DNA of 23,222 nt from SZUA-448 sp045593785. Its GTDB lineage: Bacteria > Bacillota > Clostridia > Lachnospirales > Lachnospiraceae. The notes beneath the pieces were generated by a model that worked only from the letters and a program-made list of their open reading frames with translations, was not told the origin of the DNA and did not search any database. The position numbers and the translations under genes were made by a program. Shown piece after piece: positions 16,376-23,222 of the stretch. Each line of letters opens with the position of its first letter. Within the stretch, counting starts at the first letter, position 1. Location: positions 1 through 23,222 of the forward strand of contig JAZNXH010000128.1 in NCBI GenBank assembly GCA_045593785.1. Reading direction: 5' to 3'.

Positions 16376-16414
16376 GATAAACAGTTATGGACACAATTAT
16401 CCATGTAGTTTATC
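16376..16414 (-). promoter_or_regulatory. Nested inverted repeat in the leader of the transglutaminase gene
   Basis: GATAAAC and GTTTATC (7 bp, perfect) enclose ATGGA and TCCAT (5 bp, perfect) with an 8-base loop and internal loops of 3/4 bases. It starts about 3-7 bases after the TATAAT box, so it is at the predicted 5' end of the mRNA, and ends 3 bases before GGAGG. It may be an operator or a 5' RNA hairpin. Confidence 0.55.
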
Positions 16415-16416
16415 GG

Positions 16417-16445
16417 ATTATACGGCCGATTTCTTTAGAGTAACT
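16417..16445 (-). promoter_or_regulatory. Possible promoter of the transglutaminase gene
   Basis: A perfect TATAAT lies at 16422-16417 on the minus strand, in the gap after the HD-domain gene. The -35 is poor (AGTTAC at 17 bases spacing), so activity may need an activator or be weak. Confidence 0.4.
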
Positions 16446-17088
16446 TCTGTCCGTTTATGATTAGCCTAAAGCGTAATCCCAATGCTTCTGCTGCTTTCCG
16501 GCACAGCATCATACGTTCTAAAAAGATTTCAAAATAATCCATCACGGAGCAAATCTCCGTATCAATTGTCAGGTGTAGTTCCAGTTCGTCTTTTTCAATC
16601 CGGTTTTCTGACGCTACAACAGAATAGTTTACTCTGTCATGTATATCAAAGGTAATCGTCTCTTTGCTCCGTACACGACTTCTACGTACATCGGACTTAT
16701 CTGCCAGAATCAGCGCTGCAGCCACCGGATTCACCGGAAAGGCGGTCTTCTCATCGTGATTTCCAATTGCGGCAATCACAGTTGCAATCTCTGCCGGTTC
16801 CATTTGCAAATTATCCAGAATGCGAAATGCCATCACTGCCCCGCTCTGGGCATGGTCAACACGATTCACTACATTCCCGATATCATGGAGATATCCGGCA
16901 ATGCGTGCCAGTTCCTGTTCTCTGTCAGAATATCCGAGCTGCTCCAATAAGCGTCCTGCTTCCTTTGCAACAATCCCGACATGTGCAAAGCTATGCTCTG
17001 TATATCCCAGTGCAGTCAATGTCTCGTCTGCCTTCATAATATACGTTTTTACTGCATCATTCTGAACAATGTCCTGATAGCTTACCAT
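16435..17088 (-). CDS. HD-domain phosphohydrolase
   Basis: This 217-residue soluble protein has the metal-binding HD signature: H36 (HSFAH), the HD pair at 68-69 (YLHDIGN) and a downstream GNHD (109-112). LADKSDVRRSRVR is shared with many clostridial HD proteins. Such proteins hydrolyse phosphate esters of nucleotides or nucleotide-derived signals; the substrate cannot be deduced here. It follows the 7-TM gene by 3 bases, so the two are surely co-transcribed. A GGAG lies about 11 bases upstream of the ATG, inside the end of the upstream gene. The C-terminal third (ELHLTIDTEICSVMDYFEIFL) is not recognised. Confidence 0.85.
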   Translation of the reverse strand: MVSYQDIVQNDAVKTYIMKADETLTALGYTEHSFAHVGIVAKEAGRLLEQLGYSDREQELARIAGYLHDIGNVVNRVDHAQSGAVMAFRILDNLQMEPAEIATVIAAIGNHDEKTAFPVNPVAAALILADKSDVRRSRVRSKETITFDIHDRVNYSVVASENRIEKDELELHLTIDTEICSVMDYFEIFLERMMLCRKAAEALGLRFRLIINGQKLL

Positions 17089-17091
17089 TCT

Positions 17092-18132
17092 TTATGCTTC
17101 TCCTGACTTTTCTTCATCACTTACCGGTGTCGTTACTTCCTCCACCGTTTCCTCATTGGCTACTGCTTCTTCCAGTACCGGTTCTTCGTTCCCTGCCGTC
17201 TCTTCCGCTACCGTTTTTTTCGCACCGTTCATGCTTCTTACTTCCTGCCATGCGAGACTCTTTTTACGTTCCACATCTGCATTCACTCTCTGCTTCATCG
17301 CAGATCCCTTGATTCTTGGTTCCTTCCCCTGCGGATAGTCTTTCATCAACAACCGGAATGCATACAGGCAAGCTGCAATTACAATCGCAGAAAGCAGTAC
17401 AGACAGCCACAATGCAGTCGTATCACTGTAAACCGCTCCTCCTTCTGCAGAGCAGAGCGAAAGGATAATCCGGTAAATCACTTCATAACCGGCACGGATT
17501 GCCAATAAAACCGCAAAACTCTTGCCCTTCTTGCCTTCTAACACCCCACGTACCAATGCCATACAGATAAAGCAGTATAATACAGCTCTTGCGATATAGG
17601 TTACTGCCTCTGCATAATGCAACATCGGAGATGCGCTCAGCAGACTCTCCTGGAATGCCAGTGCCTGTTCATACTGCACGGAACCAACTTCAAAGCCATC
17701 CAGGAAAACGCCTTCGTTAATCATCTTCGCATACAAAATATACAAGAACTGATTGCATGCCGGCATCAGGCAAAGTCCAGCTACATAGCCACAGGAGAAC
17801 ATCATGCCTCTTATCTTGCCCAGACCGCTTTTTCCCATAAAACCAACAAAATATAAACGGAACAACATATCAATCAGGGCAATGATTACCCCGTAGATTG
17901 CCATTGCCAACAGATAACTATACTCCATTACTACCGGTAGCCGTACAATCGTTGCCACAACATCTGCAATGGTCTGCGTAAACACAACACCTACCATACC
18001 AAGCACAAGAACAAAGAAGGTTCCCTGAACATTCTGCCGTTTCTTAAAATAAAATATTATTGCCCCAATTGTTAATACGGCAGTCACCAAAAACCCCGTA
18101 ATTAAACCTCCCATCATTACACCTGAAACCAT
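17092..18132 (-). CDS. Multi-pass membrane protein with acidic cytosolic-type tail, unknown function
   Basis: The 346-residue protein has about seven hydrophobic helices (roughly 7-28, 38-60, 70-97, 108-130, 170-195, 205-227, 235-262). A basic stretch and then an acidic tail (about 305-346) follow, the tail repeating NEEPVLEEAV / NEETVEEV-like units. The first helix and FYFKKR turn, plus the GYEVIYR motif in helix six, recall YhfC-type membrane proteins (a glutamate intramembrane protease family), but this is a weak resemblance. AGGAGG lies 5 bases before the ATG. It sits 45 bases after the GTPase-nuclease gene and 3 bases before the HD gene, so all three probably share a transcript. Confidence 0.8.
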   Translation of the reverse strand: MVSGVMMGGLITGFLVTAVLTIGAIIFYFKKRQNVQGTFFVLVLGMVGVVFTQTIADVVATIVRLPVVMEYSYLLAMAIYGVIIALIDMLFRLYFVGFMGKSGLGKIRGMMFSCGYVAGLCLMPACNQFLYILYAKMINEGVFLDGFEVGSVQYEQALAFQESLLSASPMLHYAEAVTYIARAVLYCFICMALVRGVLEGKKGKSFAVLLAIRAGYEVIYRIILSLCSAEGGAVYSDTTALWLSVLLSAIVIAACLYAFRLLMKDYPQGKEPRIKGSAMKQRVNADVERKKSLAWQEVRSMNGAKKTVAEETAGNEEPVLEEAVANEETVEEVTTPVSDEEKSGEA

Positions 18133-18177
18133 TCTGTCCTCCTAACCGATACACTCTGTTATCTTATTATTTCCATT

Positions 18178-20790
18178 TTAATAACTTTTGTTCAAATACT
18201 CCTCTCGCAGTTTTTCCTGCGCTTCGGTAACTCTCCGGTACAATTCTTCTGCGTTCCACAATTGACATCCCGCACCATAGATAATCATCTGTTCCAGATG
18301 ATCCGAAGTTGCCACCGTAATATCATACTCCGAAGCATTCTTCTTTGCAAATGCCTCAATATACTGATCTGCCGTCTCCGCTTCCTTGGTAAATACCACA
18401 TTAATATTGTGGTATGCAAACCGTTCTGTCGGATGTCCCTGTACACGATATGCATCAAACACCGCAATCACATTGCACTGCCGCATTCCCTGATAATTGC
18501 ACAGAATATCCAGGAGTTTATCTCGTGCACCGTCTATGGAGACTTTTGATAATTCCTTTAATTCCTGCCATGCAAATACAATATTGTAACCATCCACTAG
18601 AAGATATTCTTCTTTCTTCGGCTGTGGCTTTTTCCGTACAGATTGATTTACCGGAAGCTGTACGGACTGTTTATGATATCTGCGATCTTCGTGCTTCGCT
18701 TTCCGATTAGAATAATACGCCTTTGCCAGAATCGCGTCAACCTCCTCAACTCCGACAAATTCTTCATCACTCACCTTACGGGCATTTTTTAGCGGATTCT
18801 CGTTTTCACTCTCTATCTGTTCTTCCGTCTGCTTTTCTGCTTCCAGATGCATATAATACGGAACCTGATCCCACTCTACAACAAAACCGGCACCATGGGC
18901 ACAGAATACAGATGATGAAGGATTGCGAAGATCCCGGTCCGGATCATAGCCCATCTTAGCTTTCACCGCTGCCCCGTCATGACAGGTATCATACCCTGCC
19001 GGAGTCAGCGCCAAAAATCCAAGTCCTTTCGTATACGCTGTCACCTCGCGTGCATATCCGCGTATCGTAGACACCGGTGCTGTTCCGGTTAAAACTGCTG
19101 TATCCTCATCTATCTGTGGTGCATCACAATTCCCTGCAAATGCATCAATGTCTGTCATTGCCCGTCCCAAATATTCACGCGGTAACGTCAGCCGGAAGCG
19201 GTAATACGGTTCCAGCAATACCGACTCTGCCTGCATCAGCCCCTGACGTACCGCACGGTAAGTCGCCTGACGGAAATCACCGCCCTCCGTATGCTTCTTA
19301 TGCGCACGACCGGCAATCAGCGTAAGTTTCACATCTGTCAACGGAGAACCGGTCAGCACTCCGACATGCTCTTTTTCCCGCAGATGTGTCAAAATCAGTC
19401 TCTGCCAATTTTTCTCGAGTTCATCTTCACTACAGTCCGTTGCGATTGTGATGCCACTGCCGCGCTCACCCGGTTCGATTTTCAGATGTACCTCCGCATA
19501 GTGGCGGAGCGGTTCAAAATGTCCGATGCCTTCCACCGAATTTATCACCGTTTCCTTATATAAAATATTACCCGGACCAAATCCGACAGTAACACCATAA
19601 CGTTCCTGAATCAGATTCTTCAGCACTTCAGTCTGAATCTCACCCATGATACGGAGCTGTATCTCCTGCAGCTTCTCATCCCATACGATATGAAGTTCCG
19701 GATTTTCTTCCTCCAGCTGCTTTAATTTAATCAGCATACCGGAAGCATCCACTCCATCCGGCAACTCTACCCGGCACGACATTACCGGCTCCAGAAGCGG
19801 CATTCTACGCAGGATACCGTCTCCGAAAACCTCTCCCGGATAACTCTTAGTAAGCCCGGTCACCGCACAAATCGTTCCTGCACCTGCTTCCTGTACTGCT
19901 TCAAACTTCACTCCGGAATATATGCGAATCTGATTTACCTTTTCTTCCTGTTGCTCCTGCCCGTCTTCATCCGTACCGGCAAGACCTTCATGCACCAACG
20001 CGTCCCTAACCTTCAGACAACCGCCGGTTATCTTCATATGTGTCAGCCGGTTGCCCTGGTCATCACGACTGATCTTATATACATACGCCGACAGTTGCTT
20101 TCCGTACTTTGGGACAATCATGATCTCCTGCAAGCCCTGTATCAGTTCATCAATTCCTTCACAACGGAGTGCTGAACCAAAGTAACAGGGAAACGCCTCC
20201 CGTTCTGCCACCAGTTCCCGTATCTGCTCCTGTTGTATGCTGCCCTTTTCCAGATACTGCTCTAACAGTTCCTCCTTTAGTACTGCAAGCGATTCAAAAA
20301 AGGCATCATCCTGCTGTTCAAACGCTATACAAGCAGGAGAAAGTTCCCGCTGAAGTTCTTCCAATACAGTTATCTGATCTGCACCATCACGGTCCATTTT
20401 ATTCACAAATACAAATGTCGGAATGTGATAGGTTGCCAATAGATTCCATAAAGTCCTCGTATGCGCCTGGACACCCTCCGTTCCGCTCACAACCAGAATA
20501 CAATAGTCTAACACCGACAGTGTTCGTTCCGTTTCTGCCGAAAAATCCGTATGTCCCGGTGTATCAAGTAATGTCACCTGCATATCAGCAAGTTCAAACA
20601 GCGCCTGTTTTGAGAAAATGGTAATCCCACGTTCACGTTCCAGGGCATGCGTATCCAGGAAAGCGTCTCCATGGTCAACTCTTCCCATCTTACGAAGCTT
20701 CCCTAATTGATACAACAATCCTTCTGTTAATGTGGTTTTCCCGGCATCTACATGAGCCAGGATTCCGATCACCAGTTTTTTCTCTTTCAT
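18178..20790 (-). CDS. TetM/EF-G-like ribosomal GTPase fused to a Rae1/YacP-type NYN endoribonuclease
   Basis: Residues 1-650 follow the TetM/TetO/TetW ribosomal-protection layout: G1 AHVDAGKTT (12-20), G2 RGIT (54-57), G3 DTPGH (76-80) and G4 NKMD (130-133), then EF-G-like domains II-V. TetM domain-IV loop SPVST is replaced by KKHTE (498-502). After a charged linker (about 650-727), residues 728-870 form a NYN domain like Bacillus Rae1/YacP, with acidic residues D733 (VDGYN), D779 (VFDAY), D808 (ETADQY) and D830 (ATSDH). Rae1 cleaves mRNA in the ribosomal A site, where RPP GTPases also bind, so one protein may deliver nuclease to stalled ribosomes; this is inference. Not a proven tetracycline-resistance gene. 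The ATG at 20790 has only a weak ribosome binding site. Upstream is a good promoter. Confidence 0.93.
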   Translation of the reverse strand: MKEKKLVIGILAHVDAGKTTLTEGLLYQLGKLRKMGRVDHGDAFLDTHALERERGITIFSKQALFELADMQVTLLDTPGHTDFSAETERTLSVLDYCILVVSGTEGVQAHTRTLWNLLATYHIPTFVFVNKMDRDGADQITVLEELQRELSPACIAFEQQDDAFFESLAVLKEELLEQYLEKGSIQQEQIRELVAEREAFPCYFGSALRCEGIDELIQGLQEIMIVPKYGKQLSAYVYKISRDDQGNRLTHMKITGGCLKVRDALVHEGLAGTDEDGQEQQEEKVNQIRIYSGVKFEAVQEAGAGTICAVTGLTKSYPGEVFGDGILRRMPLLEPVMSCRVELPDGVDASGMLIKLKQLEEENPELHIVWDEKLQEIQLRIMGEIQTEVLKNLIQERYGVTVGFGPGNILYKETVINSVEGIGHFEPLRHYAEVHLKIEPGERGSGITIATDCSEDELEKNWQRLILTHLREKEHVGVLTGSPLTDVKLTLIAGRAHKKHTEGGDFRQATYRAVRQGLMQAESVLLEPYYRFRLTLPREYLGRAMTDIDAFAGNCDAPQIDEDTAVLTGTAPVSTIRGYAREVTAYTKGLGFLALTPAGYDTCHDGAAVKAKMGYDPDRDLRNPSSSVFCAHGAGFVVEWDQVPYYMHLEAEKQTEEQIESENENPLKNARKVSDEEFVGVEEVDAILAKAYYSNRKAKHEDRRYHKQSVQLPVNQSVRKKPQPKKEEYLLVDGYNIVFAWQELKELSKVSIDGARDKLLDILCNYQGMRQCNVIAVFDAYRVQGHPTERFAYHNINVVFTKEAETADQYIEAFAKKNASEYDITVATSDHLEQMIIYGAGCQLWNAEELYRRVTEAQEKLREEYLNKSY

Positions 20791-20857
20791 CTGATATCTA
20801 ATCTTTCAATTACTTTTCAGAATTTGTTCCTCATTATAACAGGCAAAATGCGGGATT

Positions 20858-20886
20858 ATTATATCACTATCACCTATCTTTGTCCA
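20858..20886 (-). promoter_or_regulatory. Sigma-A-type promoter of the GTPase-nuclease operon
   Basis: On the minus strand TGGACA (20886-20881) and TATAAT (20863-20858) are 17 bases apart. Transcription would start about 60 bases before the GTPase ATG. A short ATG-initiated reading frame of five codons lies in that leader (ATG at about 20838), without an obvious ribosome binding site. Confidence 0.75.
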
Positions 20887-20926
20887 TGTAACAACTTATG
20901 TTCACGAAGAAATCACAAAAGCAGGA

Positions 20927-20955
20927 TTGACCCTTTATCGGAATTATTGTATGAT
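20927..20955 (+). promoter_or_regulatory. Sigma-A-type promoter of the FKBP gene
   Basis: TTGACC (20927-20932) and TATGAT (20950-20955) are 17 bases apart, giving a leader of about 68 bases. The divergent GTPase promoter has its -35 40 bases away, so the two could share a regulator. Confidence 0.8.
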
Positions 20956-20973
20956 AATGAATGCTATGCGTGT

Positions 20974-21015
20974 TGAGAACGTCACGGATAGCACAGCTAT
21001 ACAGAATCGTTCTCA
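20974..21015 (+). promoter_or_regulatory. Nested hairpin in the leader of the FKBP gene
   Basis: TGAGAACG and CGTTCTCA (8 bp, perfect) enclose ATAGC and GCTAT (5 bp) around a 3-base loop, with internal loops of 6 and 7 bases. It ends 4 bases before the GGAG that drives the ATG at 21030, so folding could limit access of the ribosome. Confidence 0.55.
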
Positions 21016-21029
21016 GAATGGAGCAAATC

Positions 21030-22247
21030 ATGAAACAAACAGAAAACAATAACGCTTCCATGAGTCTGAGTAAGCAGCGTAAATTACAGCGTGCCCAAGA
21101 TATCAAGAAGCATAAAAAAGAGGCAGCCCTTGGTAAACTGGTTGGAATCATTGTCAGCATCGTAGTAATTGCCGGACTCCTCGCATTGTTCGGTGCAGGC
21201 ATTGTCCGTATGGTGACCAAAGTAACCGCTGACTCCAACTACAGTGCCCAGTTAAATGATGACGGAACTATGAAAGATGTTACCGCATCTGACTATGTTA
21301 CACTGTGCGATTACAAGAATATCACTATCGCATACAAAGACATTGAGTACACAGATGAACAGATGGAAAAAGACATCAACGCTCTGTTGGAAGAACACGC
21401 CGAGCTCTCCAAAGACAGTGGAGCAGCCGTAAAGGACGGCGACAAAGTTAACATTGATTACGTGGGAACCGTAGACGGTGTTGCTTTTGAAGGCGGTAAT
21501 ACACAAGGTCAAGGAGCAGACTTAACCATCGGTTCCAACAGCTACATTGATGATTTCGAAGAACAGATCATCGGACATGTTGCCGGCGATTCGTTTGACA
21601 TCAACGTAACCTTCCCGGACGAGTACCCGAACAACCCTGACCTTGCCGGCAAGGATGCTGTTTTCTCTGTTGTACTGAACGGTATCTACACCGCTCCGGA
21701 ATTCAACGATAAGTTCGTATTGAAGTATCTTGGGGACTATGCTCTCACAGCAGACGAATATAAAACCTACTTAAGAGAAACCAATGAAGATTCCAATCTT
21801 ACTACAAAGGTACGTGAATATCTGAACGCAAACAGTGAAGTATCCAAATACCCGAAGGCTTATCTGAATCAGGTAAAAGCATTGAAAAAATTCGAAGACC
21901 TCGCATACTTCCAGAGTGTAAACGATTATTATGCTGAGATACTCGGCGGTCCGCTGTACCCGAACTTCTCTGCTTATATTAACATGACCGAAGGAAAATA
22001 CGACAGAAACCTCGTAGATACCGGAAAAGCAATTGTAAAACAGAATCTGATTTTTCAGGCAATCGCTGAAGCGGAAGGAATCACCGCTGATGAAGCAACC
22101 TATCTCGCTTACATGCTGGAACAGGGTGAAACCGAAGAATCCTTCAACACCGAACTTCAGAACTATGGAAAAGGTTACCTGATGCAGTCTCACATCGGAT
22201 TGCAGGTACTCGAGCTCGTAAAACAAAACGTAACAATCCAAAAATAA
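21030..22247 (+). CDS. Membrane-anchored trigger-factor-like FKBP peptidyl-prolyl isomerase
   Basis: The 405-residue protein has a basic N-terminal cytosolic segment (SLSKQRKLQRAQDIKKHKK), one transmembrane helix (about 37-58), an outside FKBP domain (about 136-220, GDKVNIDYVGTVDGVAFEGG and GFEEQ-like DFEEQIIGHVAGD) and a helical C-terminal chaperone region (about 225-405) resembling trigger factor, ending NLIFQAIAEAEGI...QVLELVKQNVTI. The ribosome-binding domain of true trigger factor is absent. A foldase for secreted proteins, comparable in role to PrsA, is the best inference. I start at ATG 21030 because GGAG lies 6 bases upstream; the frame extends to 20961 through the leader hairpin, which is unlikely to be coding. 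Single-gene unit. Confidence 0.9.
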   Translation: MKQTENNNASMSLSKQRKLQRAQDIKKHKKEAALGKLVGIIVSIVVIAGLLALFGAGIVRMVTKVTADSNYSAQLNDDGTMKDVTASDYVTLCDYKNITIAYKDIEYTDEQMEKDINALLEEHAELSKDSGAAVKDGDKVNIDYVGTVDGVAFEGGNTQGQGADLTIGSNSYIDDFEEQIIGHVAGDSFDINVTFPDEYPNNPDLAGKDAVFSVVLNGIYTAPEFNDKFVLKYLGDYALTADEYKTYLRETNEDSNLTTKVREYLNANSEVSKYPKAYLNQVKALKKFEDLAYFQSVNDYYAEILGGPLYPNFSAYINMTEGKYDRNLVDTGKAIVKQNLIFQAIAEAEGITADEATYLAYMLEQGETEESFNTELQNYGKGYLMQSHIGLQVLELVKQNVTIQK

Positions 22248-22248
22248 A

Positions 22249-22299
22249 TAGCAAATCAAAAATGGCTGTCGGAATTCCGACAGCCATTTTTATTTGCTA
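22249..22299. terminator. Long bidirectional terminator between the FKBP gene and groEL
   Basis: A perfect 15-bp stem (AAAAATGGCTGTCGG with its complement) around an AATT loop is extended by TAGCAAAT/ATTTGCTA (8 bp) after a single bulged C. The flanking T-runs suit both directions. The FKBP stop is just before it and groEL ends 38 bases beyond. Confidence 0.92.
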
Positions 22300-22336
22300 A
22301 TATATCTGATGTGCATTCTACATCATGATGTGATTA

Positions 22337-23222
22337 TTACATCATGCCCATTCCGCCACCTGCAGGCATCGCCGGAGTCTCCTCCTTGATGTTAGCTACT
22401 GCAGACTCGGTGGTAAGGAAGGTAGAAGCTACGGAAGTAGCGTTCTGAAGTGCGGTTCTGGATACCTTAGCCGGATCAAGAATACCGCTCTCGGTCATGT
22501 TCACATACTCTTCGCTGAGTGCGTTGAAGCCGTAACCAACTTCAAGTTCTTTTACCTTGTTTACGATAACTGCGCCTTCCAGACCTGCATTCTGTGCGAT
22601 ACAGAACAGTGGAGCTTCCAGTGCCTTCAGAACGATATTCGCACCGGTCTTCTCATCGCCTTCCAGACCTGCTGCAAGCTTAGCAACTTCCTTGGATGCG
22701 TGGATAAAGGAAGAACCACCACCGGATACAATACCTTCTTCTACTGCTGCCTTGGTAGCTGCAAGTGCATCTTCCATACGAAGTTTGCTTTCCTTCATCT
22801 CGGTCTCAGTAGCAGCACCTACACGGATAACAGCTACACCGCCTGCAAGCTTAGCAAGTCTTTCCTGAAGTTTCTCACGATCAAAATCAGAAGTCGTCTC
22901 TTCAATCTGCATACGAATCTGTGCCACACGACCAGCGATTGCATCCTTATCACCTTCACCGTCAACGATGATGGTGTTCTCCTTCTGAACCTTAACAGAC
23001 TTTGCGCGACCAAGCTGAGCCATGGTAGCTTCCTTGAGGTCAAGTCCGAGTTCATCAGAGATTACAGTACCGCCGGTCAGAATAGCGATATCCTGAAGCA
23101 TAGCTTTTCTTCTGTCACCATAGCCCGGAGCCTTCACTGCAACTACATTGAAGGTACCGCGAAGCTTATTGATAACGAGAGTAGTAAGTGCTTCGCCTTC
23201 TACATCTTCAGCAATAATGAGA
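22337..23222 (-). CDS. groEL: Chaperonin GroEL (60 kDa), C-terminal part, 5' end beyond window
   Basis: The frame runs from the window edge to a stop at 22337, giving 294 residues that correspond to about residues 247-541 of the usual protein. It begins LIIAEDVEGEALTTLVINK and contains KAPGYGDRRKAMLQDIAILTGG. The apical and equatorial segments are intact (GGVAVIRVGAATETEMKE, then the ATP-side block VEEGIVSGGGSSF), and the C-terminus is the typical glycine-methionine tail GGGMGMM. GroEL folds newly made proteins in the cytosol with GroES. groES and the promoter are expected to the right, outside the window. An apparent start at 23137 is a valine codon inside the protein and is not the true start. 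Confidence 0.98.
   Translation of the reverse strand, partial: LIIAEDVEGEALTTLVINKLRGTFNVVAVKAPGYGDRRKAMLQDIAILTGGTVISDELGLDLKEATMAQLGRAKSVKVQKENTIIVDGEGDKDAIAGRVAQIRMQIEETTSDFDREKLQERLAKLAGGVAVIRVGAATETEMKESKLRMEDALAATKAAVEEGIVSGGGSSFIHASKEVAKLAAGLEGDEKTGANIVLKALEAPLFCIAQNAGLEGAVIVNKVKELEVGYGFNALSEEYVNMTESGILDPAKVSRTALQNATSVASTFLTTESAVANIKEETPAMPAGGGMGMM

Noticed and set aside
16363..16404. Upstream extension of the transglutaminase gene to 16404
   Set aside because: The extension precedes the GGAGG site and would put non-signal residues ahead of a good signal peptide.
18178..20790. Calling the TetM-like gene an acquired tetracycline-resistance gene
   Set aside because: The loop-tip residues differ from TetM, the protein carries an extra nuclease domain, it sits in an ordinary operon, and no mobile element is near.
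20832..20845. Second TATAAT-like box closer to the GTPase start
   Set aside because: No acceptable -35 lies 16-18 bases upstream; the pair at 20858-20886 is much better.
20961..21029. Upstream extension of the FKBP gene to the ATG at 20961
   Set aside because: It runs through the leader hairpin and lies at the predicted transcription start; the ATG at 21030 has GGAG at ideal spacing.
22320..22331. Palindrome ACATCATGATGT near the end of groEL
   Set aside because: It is short, lies between the terminator and the groEL stop, and has no evident role.

Overview
The window looks like chromosomal DNA from a low-to-mid GC anaerobic Firmicute, most likely a clostridial gut organism of the Lachnospiraceae type. 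This is inferred from the Shine-Dalgarno sites (GGAGG/AGGAG), sigma-A-type promoters, ferredoxin-based 2-oxoacid metabolism, a bifunctional Rel, and a TetM-like GTPase fused to a YacP/Rae1 nuclease. No tRNA, rRNA, CRISPR array, insertion sequence or prophage gene was seen. No gene-free stretch exceeds 300 bases. Most genes are on the minus strand; two single genes are on the plus strand.

Region 1 (1-6992, minus) is one apparent operon behind a strong promoter at 6964-6992: hflX, then a protein with an N-terminal degenerate pyruvyltransferase-like region joined to a ferredoxin/F420-hydrogenase-beta module, then apt, the (p)ppGpp synthetase/hydrolase rel, and a glyoxalase-II-like metallo-hydrolase cut by the window edge. 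The theme is ribosome rescue, purine salvage and alarmone control.

Region 2 (7074-8033, plus) is a single lipoprotein gene of unknown function with its own promoter. It ends in a terminator shared with the converging acyl-CoA synthetase gene.

Region 3 (8039-13795, minus) is a complete 2-oxoacid:ferredoxin oxidoreductase operon: P-loop ATPase, 2x[4Fe-4S] ferredoxin (delta), alpha, beta, gamma, an HTH-cupin regulator, and an AMP-forming acyl-CoA synthetase. Together these would interconvert 2-oxoacids, acyl-CoAs and free acids with ferredoxin as the electron carrier. The subunit set resembles branched-chain (VOR) enzymes. A three-segment hairpin lies in the leader.

Region 4 (13840-20886, minus) holds a ribosomal-protection-type GTPase fused to a Rae1/YacP endoribonuclease, a 7-TM protein with an acidic tail, an HD-domain phosphohydrolase, and a secreted transglutaminase-like protein that probably has its own promoter.

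Region 5 (20927-23222) has a membrane-anchored, trigger-factor-like FKBP prolyl isomerase on the plus strand, divergent from the GTPase gene. It converges on the 3' part of groEL across a long bidirectional terminator.

The points most worth a second look are the GTPase-nuclease fusion and three nested-hairpin leaders of similar design (upstream of the oxidoreductase operon, the transglutaminase gene and the FKBP gene), each ending a few bases before the ribosome binding site.
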